A DNA stretch of 64,000 nt from Deroplatys truncata (taxonomy: Eukaryota; Arthropoda; Insecta; Mantodea; Mantidae). Position numbers and translations under genes: made by a program. This document shows positions 1-13,943 of the stretch, one piece after another; within the stretch, counting starts at the first letter, position 1; each line of letters starts with the position of its first letter. Where the stretch lies: NCBI GenBank assembly GCA_030765065.1, contig CM060984.1, positions 506,001-570,000 of the forward strand, in the 5' to 3' direction. A model generated the notes under the pieces. That model ran no database searches, was not told where the DNA came from, and saw only the letters and a list, made by a program, of their open reading frames with translations.

Positions 1-3000
1 AATTATTGGAATCGTATTTTTGAGTGGAATGCAATACTTCCTCTACTTACTATAGGCATTTTGTAGACTAGGAGTGTCTCAAAGTGTGAATTTCCGGTGA
101 AATATTGGTATCGTGTTTTTGAGTGGAATACAATACCACCTATAGGCATTTTTTAGACTAGGAGTGTCTCAAAGTGTGAATTTCCGGTGAAAATTGTATC
201 GTATTTTTGAGTGGAATGCAATGCTTCGCCTACTTACTATAGGCATTTTTTAGACTAGGAGTTTTTCGAATGTGTGAATTTCCGTTGAAATATTGGTATT
301 GTATTTTTGAGTGGACTGCAATACTTCCTTTACTTACTATAGGCATTTTTTTAGACTAAGAGTGTCTCAAAGTGTGAATTTCCGGTGAAATATTGGTATC
401 CTATTTTTGAAATGAATGCAATGCTTCCTGTACTTACTATAGGCATTTTCTAGACTAGGAGTGTCTCAAAGTGTGAATTTCCGGTGAAATATTGGTATCG
501 TATTTTTGAGTGGAATGCCATACTTCGACTACTTACTATATGCATTTTTTAGACTCGGAGAGTCTCAAAGTGTGAATTTCCGTGAAATATTGGTATCGTA
601 TTTTTGAGTAGAATGCAATAATTCCTCTACTTACTTTAGGCATTTTTTAGACTCGGAATGTCCCAACCTTTGAATTTCCGGTGAATAATTGGTATCGTAT
701 TTTTGAGTGGAATGCAATACTTCGCCTACTTACTATAGCATTTTTTAGACTAGGAGTGTCTGAAAGTGCGAATTTCCGGTGAAATATTGGTATATTTTTG
801 AGTGGAATGCAATCCTTCGACCACTTACTATAGGTAATTTTTAGACTCGGAGTGTCTGAAAGTGTGAATTTCCGGTGAAATATTGGTATCGTGTTTGTAA
901 GTGGAATGCAATACTTCCTATAGGCATTTTTTTAGACTAGGAGTGTCTCAAACTGTGCATTTCTGGTGAAATATTGGTATCGTATTTCTGAGTGGAATGC
1001 AAAATTCCTGTATTTTCTATACGCATTTTTTAGACTAGGGTGTCTCAAACTGTGAATTTCCGGTAAAATATTGGTATCGTATTTTTGAGTTGAATGCAAT
1101 ATTTCGTCTACTTATTATAGGCATTTTTTAGACTCGGAATGTCTCAAACTGTGAATTTCCGGTGAAATATTGGTATCGTATTTTTGAGTGGAATGCAATA
1201 CTTCCTACACTTACTATAGGCATTTTTTAGACTCGGAGTGTCCCAAAGTGGGAATTTCCGGTGAAATATTGGTATCGTATTTTTGAGCGGAATGCAATAT
1301 TTCTACTCACTATAGGCATTTCTTACACTCGGACTGTCTCAAAGTATGAATTTCCGGTGAAATATTGGAATCGTATTTTTGAGTGTAATGCAATAGGTAC
1401 ATCCTATACTTACTATCGGCCTTTTTTAGACTCTGAGTGTCCCAAAGTGTTAATTTCCGGTTAAATAATGGTATGGTATTTTTGAGTGGAATGCAATTCT
1501 TCGCCTACTTACTATAGGCATTTGTTAGACTCGGAGTGTCCCAAATTGTGAATTTCCGGTGAAATATTGGGCTCTTATTTTTGAGTGGAATGCAATATTT
1601 CGCCTACTTACTATAGGCATTTCTTAGACTAGGAGTGTCTCAAAGTGTTCATTTCTGGTGAAATATTGGTATCGTATTTTTGAGTGGAATGCAATACTTC
1701 CTCTATTTGTATACGCATTTTTTAGACTAGGAGTGTCCCAAAGTGTGAATTTCCGGTGAATAGTTGGTATCGTATTTTTGAGTGGAATGCAATACTTCGC
1801 CTACTTACTATAGGCATTTTTTAGACTGGGAGTGTCCCAAAGTGTGAATATCCGGTGAAATATTGGTGTCGTATTTTTGTGTGGAATGCAATACTTCGTC
1901 AACTTACTATAGGCAATTTTTTAGACTCGGAGTGTCCGAAATTGTGCATTTCCGATGAAATATTGGTATCGTATTTTTGAGTGGAATGCATGCTTCGCCT
2001 ACTTACTATAGGCAATTTTTAGACTCGGAGTATACCAAAGTGTGAACTTCCAGTGAAATATTGGTATCGTGTTTTTGAGTGGAATGCAATACTTCCTATA
2101 CTTACTATAGGCATGTTTTTAGACTAGGAGTGTCTCAAAGTGTGAATTTCCGGTGAAATATTGGTATCTAATTTTTGAGTGGAATGCAATACTTCCACTA
2201 CTTACTATAGGCATTTTTTAGACTAGGAGTGTCTCAAAGTGAGAATTTTCGGTGAAATATTGGTATCGTATTTTTGAGTGGAATGCCATACTTCGCCTAT
2301 TTACTATAGGCGTTTTTTAGACTCGGAGGATCCCAAAGTGTGAATTTCCGGTGAAATATTGGTGTCGTAATTTTTAGTGGAATGCAATACTTCCTATACT
2401 TACTATATGCATTTTTTGAACTAGGAGTTTCTGAAAGTGTGATTTTCCGGTGAAATATTGGTATCGTGATTTTGAGTGGAATGCAATGCTTCGCCTACTT
2501 ACTATAGGCATTTTTTAGACTCGGAGTGTCCCAAAGAGTGAATTTCCGGTGAAGTATTGGTATCGTATTTTTGAGTGGAATGCAATACTTCCTATACTTA
2601 CTATAGGCATTTTTTTGACTAAGAGTGTCTCAAAGTGTGAATTTCCGGTGAAATATTGGTATCGTATTTTTGAGTGGAATGCAATACTTCCTCTACTTTC
2701 TATAGGCAGTTTTTAGACTAGGAGTGTCTCAAAGTGTGAATTTCCGGTGAAATATTGGTATCTCGTTTTTTGAGAGGAATACAATACCACCTATAGGCAT
2801 TTTTTAGACTAGGAGTGTCCCAAAGTGTGCATTTCCGGTGAAAATTGTATCGTATTTTTGAGTGGAATGCAATGCTTCGCCTACTTACTATAGGCATTTT
2901 TTAGACTAGGAGTTTCTGAATGTGTGAATTTCCGTTGAAATATTGGTATTGTATTTTTGAGTGAACTGCAATACTTCCTATACTTACTATAGGCATTTTT

Positions 3001-5987
3001 TTAGACTAAGAGTGTCTCAAAGTGTGAATTTACGGTGAAATATTGGTATCCTATTTTTGAGTGGAATGCAATGCTTCCTGTACTTACTATAGGCATTTTT
3101 TAGACTAGGAGTGTCTCAAAGTGTGAATTTCCGGTGAAATATTGGTATCGTATTTTTGAGTGGAATGCCATACTTCGACTACTTACTATATGCATTTTTT
3201 AGACTCGGAGAGTCTCAAAGTGTGAATTTCCGGGAAATATTGGTATCGTATTTTTGAGTGGAATGCAATAATTCCTCTACTTACTTTAGGCATTTTTTAA
3301 CTCGGAATGTCCCAACCTGTGAATTTCCGGTGAATAATTGGTATCGTATTTTTGAGTGGAATGCAATACTTCGCCTACTTACTATAGGCATTTTTTAGAC
3401 TAGGAGTGTCTGAAAGTGTGAATTTCCGGTCAAATATTGGTATCGTATTTCTAAGTGCAATGCAATACTTCCTATAGGCATTTTTTTAGACTAGGAGTGT
3501 CTCAAAGTGTGAATTTCCGGACAAATATTGGTATCGTATTTGAGTGGAATGCAATACTTCCTCTACTTACTATAGGCATTTTTTAGACTCTGAGTGTCTC
3601 AAAGTGTGCATTTCTGGTGAAATATTGGTATCGTATTTCTGAGTGGAATGCAAAATTCCTGTATTTTCTATACGCATTTTTTAGACTAGGGTGTCTCAAA
3701 CTGTGAATTTCCGGTAAAATATTGGTATCGTATTTTTGAGTTGAATGCAATATTTCGTCTACTTATTATAGGCATTTTTTAGACTCGGAATGTCTCAAAC
3801 TGTGAATTTCCGGTGAAATATTGGTATCGTATTTTTGAGTGGAATGCAATACTTCCTATACTTACTATAGGCATTTTTTAGACTCGGAGTGTCCCAAAGT
3901 GTGAATTTCCGGTGAAATATTGGTATCGTATTTTTGAGCGGAATGCAATATTTCTACTCACTATAGGCATTTCTTAGACTCGGACTGTCTCAAAGTATGA
4001 ATTTCCGGTGAAATATTGGAATCGTATTTTTGAGTGTAATGCAATAGGTACATCCTATACTTACTATCGGCCTTTTTTAGACTCTGAGTGTCCCAAAGTG
4101 TTAATTTCCGGTTAAATAATGGTATGGTATTTTTGAGTGGAATGCAATTCTTCGCCTACTTACTATAGGCATTTTTTAGACTCGGAGTGTCCCAAATTGT
4201 GAATTTCCGGTGAAATATTGGGCTCTTATTTTTGAGTGGAATGCAATATTTCGCCTACTTACTATAGGCATTTCTTAGACTAGGAGTGTCTCAAAGTGTT
4301 CATTTCTGGTGAAATATTGGTATCGTATTTTTGAGTGGAATGCAATACTTCCTCTATTTGTATACGCATTTTTTAGACTAGGAGTGTCCCAAAGTGTGAA
4401 TTTCCGGTGAATAGTTGGTATCGTATTTTTGAGTGGAATGCAATACTTCGCCTACTTACTATAGGCATTTTTTAGACTGGGAGTGTCCCAAAGTGTGAAT
4501 ATCCGGTGAAATATTGGTGTCGTATTTTTGTGTGGAATGCAATACTTCGTCAACTTACTATAGGCAATTTTTTAGACTCGGAGTGTCCGAAATTGTGCAT
4601 TTCCGATGAAATATTGGTATCGTATTTTTTAGTGGAATGCTATACTTCGCCTACTTACTATAGGCATTTTTTAAGCTAGGAGTGTCTCAAAGTGTGAATT
4701 TCCGGTGAAATATTAGTATCGTATTTTTGAGTGGAATGCAATACTTCTTATACTTACTATAGACATGTTTTAGACTAGGAGTGTCTCAAGGTGTGAATTT
4801 CCGGTGAAATAATGGTATCTAATTTTTGAGTGGAATGCAATACTTCCACTACTTACTATAGGCATTTTTTTAGACTAGGAGTGTCTCAAAGTGAGAATTT
4901 TCGGTGAAATATTGGTATCGTATTTTTGATTGAATGCCATACTTCGCCTATTTACTATAGGCATTTTTTAGACTCGGAGTATCCCAAAGTGTGAATTTCC
5001 GGTGAAATATTGGTATCGTGATTTTTAGTGGAATGCAATACTTCGCCTACTTACTATATGCATTTTTTGGACTAGGAGTTTCTGAAAGTGTGATTTTCCG
5101 GTGAAATATTGGAATCGTGATTTTGAGTGGAATGCAATGCTTCGCCTACTTACTATAGGCATTTTTTAGACTCGGAGTGTCCCAAAGAGTGAATTTCCGG
5201 TGAAATATTGGTATCGTATTTTTGAGTGGAATGCAATACTTCCTATACTTACTATAGGCATTTTTTTGACTAAGAGTGTCTCAAAGTGTGAATTTCCGGT
5301 GAAATATTGGTATCTTATTTTTGAGTGGAATGCAATACTTCCTCTACTTTCTATAGGCAGTTTTTAGACTAGGAGTGTCTCAAAGTGTGAATTTCCGGTG
5401 AAATATTGGTATCGTGTTTTTGAGAGGAATACAATACCACCTATAGGCATTTTTTAGACTAGGAGTGCCTCAAAGTGTGAATTTCCGGTGAAAATTGTAT
5501 CGTATTTTTGAGTGGAATGCAATGCTTTGCCTACTTACTATAGGCATTTTTTAGACTAGGAGTTTCTTAATGTGTGAATTTCCGGTGAAATATTGGTATT
5601 GTATTTTTGAGTGGAATCCAATACTTCGTCCACTTACTATAGGCATTTTTTAGACTAAGAGTGTCCCAAAGTGTGAATTTCCGGTGAAATATTGGTATCC
5701 TATTTTTGAGTGGAATGCAATGCTTCCTGTACTTACTATAGGCATTTTTTAGACTAGGAGTGTCTCAAAGTGTGAATTTCCGGTGAAATATTGGTATCGT
5801 ATTTTTGAGTGGAATGAAATACTTCCTATAGGCATTGTTTTAGACTAGGAGTGTCTCAAAATGTGAATTTCCGGTGAAATATTGCTATCGTACTTATAAA
5901 TGGAATGCAATACTTCCTATACTTACTATAGGCATTTTTTTAGACTAAGAGTGTCTCAAAGTGTGAATTTCCGGTGAAATATTGATA

Positions 5988-8900
5988 TCCTATTTTTGAG
6001 TGGAATGCAATGCTTCCTGTACTTACTATAGGCATTTTTTAGACTAGGAGTGTCTCAAAGTGTGAATTTCCGGTGAAATATTGGTATCGTATTTTTGAGT
6101 GGAATGCCATACTTCGACTACTTACTATATGCATTTTTTAGACTCGGAGTGTCTCAAAGTGTGAATTTCCGGGAAATATTGGTATCGTATTTTTGAGTGG
6201 AATGCAATAATTCTTCTACTTACTTTAGGCATTTTTTAGACTCGGAATGTCCCAAACTGTGAATTTCCGGTGAATAATTGGTATCGTATTTTTGAGTGGA
6301 ATGCAATACCTCGCCTACTTACTATAGGCATTTTTTAGACAAGGAGTGTCTGAAAGTGTGAATTTCCGGTGAAATATTGGTATATTTTTGAGTGGAATGC
6401 AATCCTTCGACCACTTACTATAGGTAATTTTTAGACTAGGAGTGTCTGAAAGTGTGAATTTCGGGTGAAATATTGGTATCGTGTTTTTGAGTGGAATACA
6501 ATACTTCCTATAGGCATTTTTTTAGACTAGGAGTGTCTCAAAGTGTGAATTTCCGGTGAAATCTTGGTATCGTATTTTTGAGTGATATGCAATACTTCTT
6601 ATACTTACTATAGGTATTTTTTTAGACAGGGAGTATCCCAAATTGTGATTTTCCGGTGAAATATTGTTATCGTATTTTTCAGTGGAATGCAAACTTTCTG
6701 TGTTTACTATACGCATTTTTTAGATTAGGAGTGTCTCAAAGTGAGAATTTCAGATGAAATATTCGTATTATATTTTTGAGTGAAATGCAATACTTCGCCT
6801 ACTTACTATATGCATTTTTTAGACTCGGAGTGTCTGAAAGTATGAAGTTCAGGTAAATTACTGGTATCGTATTTTTGAGTGCAATGCAATAGTTCGTCAC
6901 CTTACTATAGGCAATTTTTTAGACTCGGAGTGTCCCAAAGTGTGAATTTCCGGAGAAATATTGATATCGTATTTTTGAGTGTAATGCAATTCTTCGCCTA
7001 CTTAGAATAGGCATTTTTTAGACTCGGAGTGTCCCAAATTGTGCATTTCCGATGAAATATTGGTATCGTATTTTTGAGTGGAATGCAATACTTCGCCTAC
7101 TTACTATAGGCATTTTTTAGACTAGGAGTGTCTGGAAGTGTGAATTTCCGGTGAAATATTGGTATCGTATTTTTGAGTGGAATGCAATACTTCTTATACT
7201 TGCTATAGGCATGTTTTTAGACTAGGAGTGTCTCAAAGTGTGAATTTCCGGTGAAATATTGGTATCTTATTTTTGAGTGGAATTCAATACTTCCACTACT
7301 TACTATAGGCATTTTTTAGACTAGGAGTGTCTCAAAGTGAGAATTTCCGGTGAAATAATGGTATCGTATTTTTGAGTGGAATGCCATACTTCGCCTATTT
7401 ATTATAGGCATTTTTTAGACTCGGAGTATCCCAAAGTGTGAATTTCCGGTGAAATATTGGTATCTTATTTTTGAGTGGAATGCAATACTTCGCCTACTTA
7501 CTATATGCATTTTTTAGACTAGGAGTGTCTGAAAGTGTGAATTTCAGGTGAAATATTGGTATCATATTTTTCAGTGGAATGCAATACCTCGCCCACTTAC
7601 TATAGGCAATTCTTAGACTCGGAGTGTCCCAAGGTGTGAATTTCCTGTGAAATATTGGTATCGTATTTTTGAGTGGAATGCAATACTTCGCCTACTTACT
7701 ATAGGCATTTTTTAAACTAGGAGTTTCTGAAAGTGTGATTTTCCGGTGAAATATAGGTATCGTGATTTTGAGTGGAATGCAATGCTTCGCCTACTTACTA
7801 TAGGCATTTTTTAGACTCCGAGTGTCCCAAAGAGTGAATTTCCGGTGAATTATTGGTATCGTATTTTTGAGTGGAATGCAATACTTCCTCTACTTACTAT
7901 AGGCATTTTTTAGACTAGGAGTGTCTCAAAGTGTGAATTTCCGGTGAAATATTGGTATCGTGTTTTTGAGTGGAATACAATCCCACCTATATGCATTTTT
8001 TAGACTAGGAGTGTCTCAAAGTGTGAATTTCCGGTGAAAATTGTATCGTATTTTCGAGTGGAATGCAATGCTTCGCCTACTTACTATAGGCATTTTTTAG
8101 ACTAGGAGTTTTTCGAATGTGTGAATTTCCGTTGAAATATTGGTATTGTATTTTTGAGTGGACTGCAATACTTTCTTTACTTACTATAGGCATTTTTTTA
8201 GACTAAGAGTGTCTCAAAGTGTGAATTTCCGGTGAAATATTGGTATCCTATTTTTGAGTGGAATGCAATAATTCCTCTACTTACTTTAGGCATTTTTTAG
8301 ACTCGGAATGTCCCAACCTGTGAATTTCCGGTGAATAATTGGTATCGTATTTTTGAGTGGAATGCAATACTTCGCCTACTTACTATAGGCATTTTTTAGA
8401 CTAGGAGTGTCTGAAAGTGCGAATTTCCGGTGAAATATTGGTATATTTTTGAGTGGAATGCAATCCTTCGACCACTTACTATAGGTAATTTTTAGACTCG
8501 GAGTGTCTGAAAGTGTGAATTTCCGGTGAAATATTGGTATCGTATTTCTAAGTGGAATGCAATACTTCCTATAGGCATTTTTTTAGACTAGGAGTGTCTC
8601 AAACTGTGCATTTCTGGTGAAATATTGGTATCGTATTTCTGAGTGGAATGCTAACTTCCTGTATTCACTATACGCATTTTTTAGACTAGGGTGTCTCAAA
8701 CTGTGAATTTCCGGAAAAATATTGGTATCGTATTTTTGAGTGGAATGCAATATTTCGTCTACTTATTATAGGCATTTTTTAGACTCGGAGTTTCTCAAAC
8801 TGTGAATTTCCGGTGAAATATTGGTATCGTATTTTTGAGTGGAATGCAATACTTCCTATACTTACTATAGGCATTTTTTAGACTCGGAGTGTCCCAGTGT

Positions 8901-9519
8901 GAATTTTTGGTGAAATATTGGTATCGCATTTTTTAGTGGAATGCAATACTTCGCCTACTTACTATAGGCATTTTTTAGACTCCGAGTGTCCCAAAGTGTG
9001 AATTTCCGGTGAAATATTGGTATCGTATTTTTGAGCGGAATGCAATACTTGTACTCACTATAGGCATTACTTAGACTCGGACTGTCTCAAAGTATGAATC
9101 TCCGGTGAAATATTGGAATCGTATTTTTGAGTGTAATGCAATAGGTACATCCTATACTTACTATCGGCATTTTTTAGACTCCTGAGTGTCCCAAAGTGTT
9201 AATTTCCGGTTAAATAATGGTATGGTATTTTTGAGTGGAATGCAATTCTTCGCCTACTTACTATAGGCATTTTTTAGACTCGGAGTGTCCCAAATTGTGA
9301 ATTTCCGGTGAAATATGGGTATTTTATTTTTGAGTGGAATGCAATATTTCGCCTACTTACTATAGGCATTTTTTAGCCTAGGAGTGTCTCAAAGTGTGCA
9401 TTTCGGGTGAAATATTGGTATCGTATTTTTGAGTGGAATGCAATACTTCCTCTATTTACTATAGGCATTTTTTAAACTAGGAGTGTCTCAAAGTGTTCAT
9501 TTCTGGTGAAATATTGGTA
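5988..9519 (+). repeat. 36-monomer higher-order repeat unit (3532 bp), copy 1
   Basis: Counting monomers by their GTATCGTATTTTT-like core gives 36 distinct variants before the order restarts at 9520. Diagnostic variants are m5 (core shortened to GGTATATTTTTGAG, 6379), m8 (GCAAACTTTCTGTG, 6689), m21 (ATCCCACCTATATG, 7980), m31 (GTATCGCATTTTTT, 8920) and m33 (with GGTACATCC, 9144). The following copy repeats this order at an offset of exactly 3532 bp for 2.86 kb with only scattered differences. Confidence 0.9.
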
Positions 9520-12380
9520 TCCTATTTTTGAGTGGAATGCAATGCTTCCTGTACTTACTATAGGCATTTTTTAGACTAGGAGTGTCTCAAAGTGTGAATT
9601 TCCGGTGAAATATTGGTATCGTATTTTTGAGTGGAATGCCATACTTCGACTACTTACTATATGCATTTTTTAGACTCGGAGTGTCTCAAAGTGTGAATTT
9701 CCGGGAAATATTGGTATCGTATTTTTGAGTGGAATGCAATAATTCCTCTACTTACTTTAGGCATTTTTTAGACTCGGAATGTCCCAAACTGTGAATTTCC
9801 GGTGAATAATTGGTATCGTATTTTTGAGTGGAATGCAATACCTCGCCTACTTACTATAGGCATTTTTTAGACAAGGAGTGTCTGAAAGTGTGAATTTCCG
9901 GTGAAATATTGGTATATTTTTGAGTGGAATGCAATCCTTCGACCACTTACTATAGGTAATTTTTAGACTAGGAGTGTCTGAAAGTGTGAATTTCGGGTGA
10001 AATATTGGTATCGTGTTTTTGAGTGGAATACAATACTTCCTATAGGCATTTTTTTAGACTAGGAGTGTCTCAAAGTGTGAATTTCCGGTGAAATCTTGGT
10101 ATCGTATTTTTGAGTGATATGCAATACTTCTTATACTTACTATAGGTATTTTTTTAGACAGGGAGTATCCCAAATTGTGATTTTCCGGTGAAATATTGTT
10201 ATCGTATTTTTCAGTGGAATGCAAACTTTCTGTGTTTACTATACGCATTTTTTAGATTAGGAGTGTCTCAAAGTGAGAATTTCAGATGAAATATTCGTAT
10301 TATATTTTTGAGTGGAATGCAATACTTCGCCTACTTACTATATGCATTTTTTAGACTCGGAGTGTCTGAAAGTATGAAGTTCAGGTGAATTACTGGTATC
10401 GTATTTTTGAGTGCAATGCAATAGTTCGTCACCTTACTATAGGCAATTTTTTAGACTCGGAGTGTCCCAAAGTGTGAATTTCCGGAGAAATATTGATATC
10501 GTATTTTTGAGTGTAATGCAATTCTTCGCCTACTTAGAATAGGCATTTTTTAGACTCGGAGTGTCCCAAATTGTGCATTTCCGATGAAATATTGGTATCG
10601 TATTTTTGAGTGGAATGCAATACTTCGCCTACTTACTATAGGCATTTTTTAGACTAGGAGTGTCTAGAAGTGTGAATTTCCGGTGAAATATTGGTATCGT
10701 ATTTTTGAGTGGAATGCAATACTTCTTATACTTGCTATAGGCATGTTTTTAGACTAGGAGTGTCTCAAAGTGTGAATTTCCGGTGAAATATTGGTATCTT
10801 ATTTTTGAGTGGAATTCAATACTTCCACTACTTACTATAGGCATTTTTTAGACTAGGAGTGTCTCAAAGTGAGAATTTCCGGTGAAATAATGGTATCGTA
10901 TTTTTGAGTGGAATGCCATACTTCGCCTATTTATTATAGGCATTTTTTAGACTCGGAGTATCCCAAAGTGTGAATTTCCGGTGAAATATTGGTATCTTAT
11001 TTTTGAGTGGAATGCAATATTTCGCCTACTTACTATATGCATTTTTTAGACTAGGAGTGTCTGAAAGTGTGAATTTCAGGTGAAATATTGGTATCATATT
11101 TTTCAGTGGAATGCAATACCTCGCCCACTTACTATAGGCAATTCTTAGACTCGGAGTGTCCCAAGGTGTGAATTTCCTGTGAAATATTGGTATCGTATTT
11201 TTGAGTGGAATGCAATAATTCGCCTACTTACTATAGGCATTTTTTAAACTAGGAGTTTCTGAAAGTGTGATTTTCCGGTGAAATATAGGTATCGTGATTT
11301 TGAGTGGAATGCAATGCTTCGCCTACTTACTATAGGCATTTTTTAGACTCCGAGTGTCCCAAGGAGTGAATTTCCGGTGAATTATTGGTATCGTATTTTT
11401 GAGTGGAATGCAATACTTCCTCTACTTACTATAGGCATTTTTTAGACTAGGAGTGTCTCAAAGTGTGAATTTCCGGTGAAATATTGGTATCGTGTTTTTG
11501 AGTGGAATACAATCCCACCTATATGCATTTTTTAGACTAGGAGTGTCTCAAAGTGTGAATTTCCGGTGAAAATTGTATCGTATTTTCGAGTGGAATGCAA
11601 TGCTTCGCCTACTTACTATAGGCATTTTTTAGACTAGGAGTTTTTCGAATGTGTGAATTTCCGTTGAAATATTGGTATTGTATTTTTGAGTGGACTGCAA
11701 TACTTTCTTTACTTACTATAGGCATTTTTTTAGACTAAGAGTGTCTCAAAGTGTGAATTTCCGGTGAAATATTGGTATCCTATTTTTGAGTGGAATGGAA
11801 TAATTCCTCTACTTACTTTAGGCATTTTTTAGACTCGGAATGTCCCAACCTGTGAATTTCCGGTGAATAATTGGTATCGTATTTTTGAGTGGAATGCAAT
11901 ACTTCGCCTACTTACTATAGGCATTTTTTAGACTAGAAGTGTCTGAAAGTGCGAATTTCCGGTGAAATATTGGTATATTTTTGAGTGGAATGCAATCCTT
12001 CGACCACTTACTATAGGTAATTTTTAGACTCGGAGTGTCTGAAAGTGTGAATTTCCGGTGAAATATTGGTATCGTATTTCTAAGTGGAATGCAATACTTC
12101 CTATAGGCATTTTTTTAGACTAGGAGTGTCTCAAACTGTGCATTTCTGGTGAAATATTGGTATCGTATTTCTGAGTGGAATGCTAACTTCCTGTATTCAC
12201 TATACGCATTTTTTAGACTAGGGTGTCTCAAACTGTGAATTTCCGGAAAAATATTGGTATCGTATTTTTGAGTGGAATGCAATATTTCGTCTACTTATTA
12301 TAGGCATTTTTTAGACTCGGAGTTTCTCAAACTGTGAATATCCGGTGAAATATTGGTATCGTATTTTTGAGTGGAATGCA
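9520..12380 (+). repeat. 36-mer higher-order repeat, copy 2, truncated after m29
   Basis: This copy repeats m1-m29 of the preceding unit at 3532-bp spacing. At about 12380, inside the CTTCC of m30, the sequence switches to the second half of m14 (CTTCCACTACTTAC). The monomer at the join is thus a recombinant of m30 and m14, with the monomer register kept. The same join is found at about 23422. Confidence 0.85.
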
Positions 12381-13943
12381 ATACTTCCACTACTTACTAT
12401 AGGCATTTTTTAGACTAGGAGTGTCTCAAAGTGAGAATTTCCGGTGAAATAATGGTATCGTATTTTTGAGTGGAATGCCATACTTCGCCTATTTATTATA
12501 GGCATTTTTTAGACTCGGAGTATCCCAAAGTGTGAATTTCCGGTGAAATATTGGTATCTTATTTTTGAGTGGAATGCAATACTTCGCCTACTTACTATAT
12601 GCATTTTTTAGACTAGGAGTGTCTGAAAGTGTGAATTTCAGGTGAAATATTGGTATCATATTTTTCAGTGGAATGCAATACCTCGCCCACTTACTATAGG
12701 CAATTCTTAGACTCGGAGTGTCCCAAGGTGTGAATTTCCTGTGAAATATTGGTATCGTATTTTTGAGTGGAATGCAATACTTCGCCTACTTACTATAGGC
12801 ATTTTTTAAACTAGGAGTTTCTGAAAGTGTGATTTTCCGGTGAAATATAGGTATCGTGATTTTGAGTGGAATGCAATGCTTCGCCTACTTACTATAGGCA
12901 TTTTTTAGACTCCGAGTGTCCCAAAGAGTGAATTTCCGGTGAATTATTGGTATCGTATTTTTGAGTGGAATGCAATACTTCCTCTACTTACTATAGGCAT
13001 TTTTTAGACTAGGAGTGTCTCAAAGTGTGAATTTCCGGTGAAATATTGGTATCGTGTTTTTGAGTGGAATACAATCCCACCTATATGCATTTTTTAGACT
13101 AGGAGTGTCTCAAAGTGTGAATTTCCGGTGAAAATTGTATCGTATTTTCGAGTGGAATGCAATGCTTCGCCTACTTACTATAGGCATTTTTTAGACTAGG
13201 AGTTTTTCGAATGTGTGAATTTCCGTTGAAATATTGGTATTGTATTTTTGAGTGGACTGCAATACTTTCTTTACTTACTATAGGCATTTTTTTAGACTAA
13301 GAGTGTCTCAAAGTGTGAATTTCCGGTGAAATATTGGTATCCTATTTTTGAGTGGAATGCAATAATTCCTCTACTTACTTTAGGCATTTTTTAGACTCGG
13401 AATGTCCCAACCTGTGAATTTCCGGTGAATAATAGGTATCGTATTTTTGAGTGGAATGCAATACTTCGCCTACTTACTATAGGCATTTTTTAGACTAGGA
13501 GTGTCTGAAAGTGCGAATTTCCGGTGAAATATTGGTATATTTTTGAGTGGAATGCAATCCTTCGACCACTTACTATAGGTAATTTTTAGACTCGGAGTGT
13601 CTGAAAGTGTGAATTTCCGGTGAAATATTGGTATCGTATTTCTAAGTGGAATGCAATACTTCCTATAGGCATTTTTTTAGACTAGGAGTGTCTCAAACTG
13701 TGCATTTCTGGTGAAATATTGGTATCGTATTTCTGAGTGGAATGCTAACTTCCTGTATTCACTATACGCATTTTTTAGACTAGGGTGTCTCAAACTGTGA
13801 ATTTCCGGAAAAATATTGGTATCGTATTTTTGAGTGGAATGCAATATTTCGTCTACTTATTATAGGCATTTTTTAGACTCGGAGTTTCTCAAACTGTGAA
13901 TTTCCGGTGAAATATTGGTATCGTATTTTTGAGTGGAATGCAA
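12381..13943 (+). repeat. 16-monomer block (1562 bp) duplicating m14-m29
   Basis: This block repeats 10819-12380 at an offset of 1562 bp, i.e. the m14-m29 part of the 36-mer, with a few substitutions (for example near 11217/12779 and 11368/12930). It ends where m30 begins. The sequence then joins a stretch resembling 5240-6350. A parallel copy lies at about 23423-24985. Confidence 0.82.

Noticed and set aside
1261-1464. 67-codon plus-strand frame, repeated at 30154
   Set aside because: It is satellite sequence. The sister unit at about 3910 breaks the frame with a single base difference, and there is no gene-like context.
6522-6716. Recurring 64-codon minus-strand frame (also near 10054, 21096, 26190, 37388, 40920 and a variant at 52897)
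   Set aside because: It is two satellite monomers read through in frame. It recurs only because the higher-order unit recurs, with no sign of a gene.
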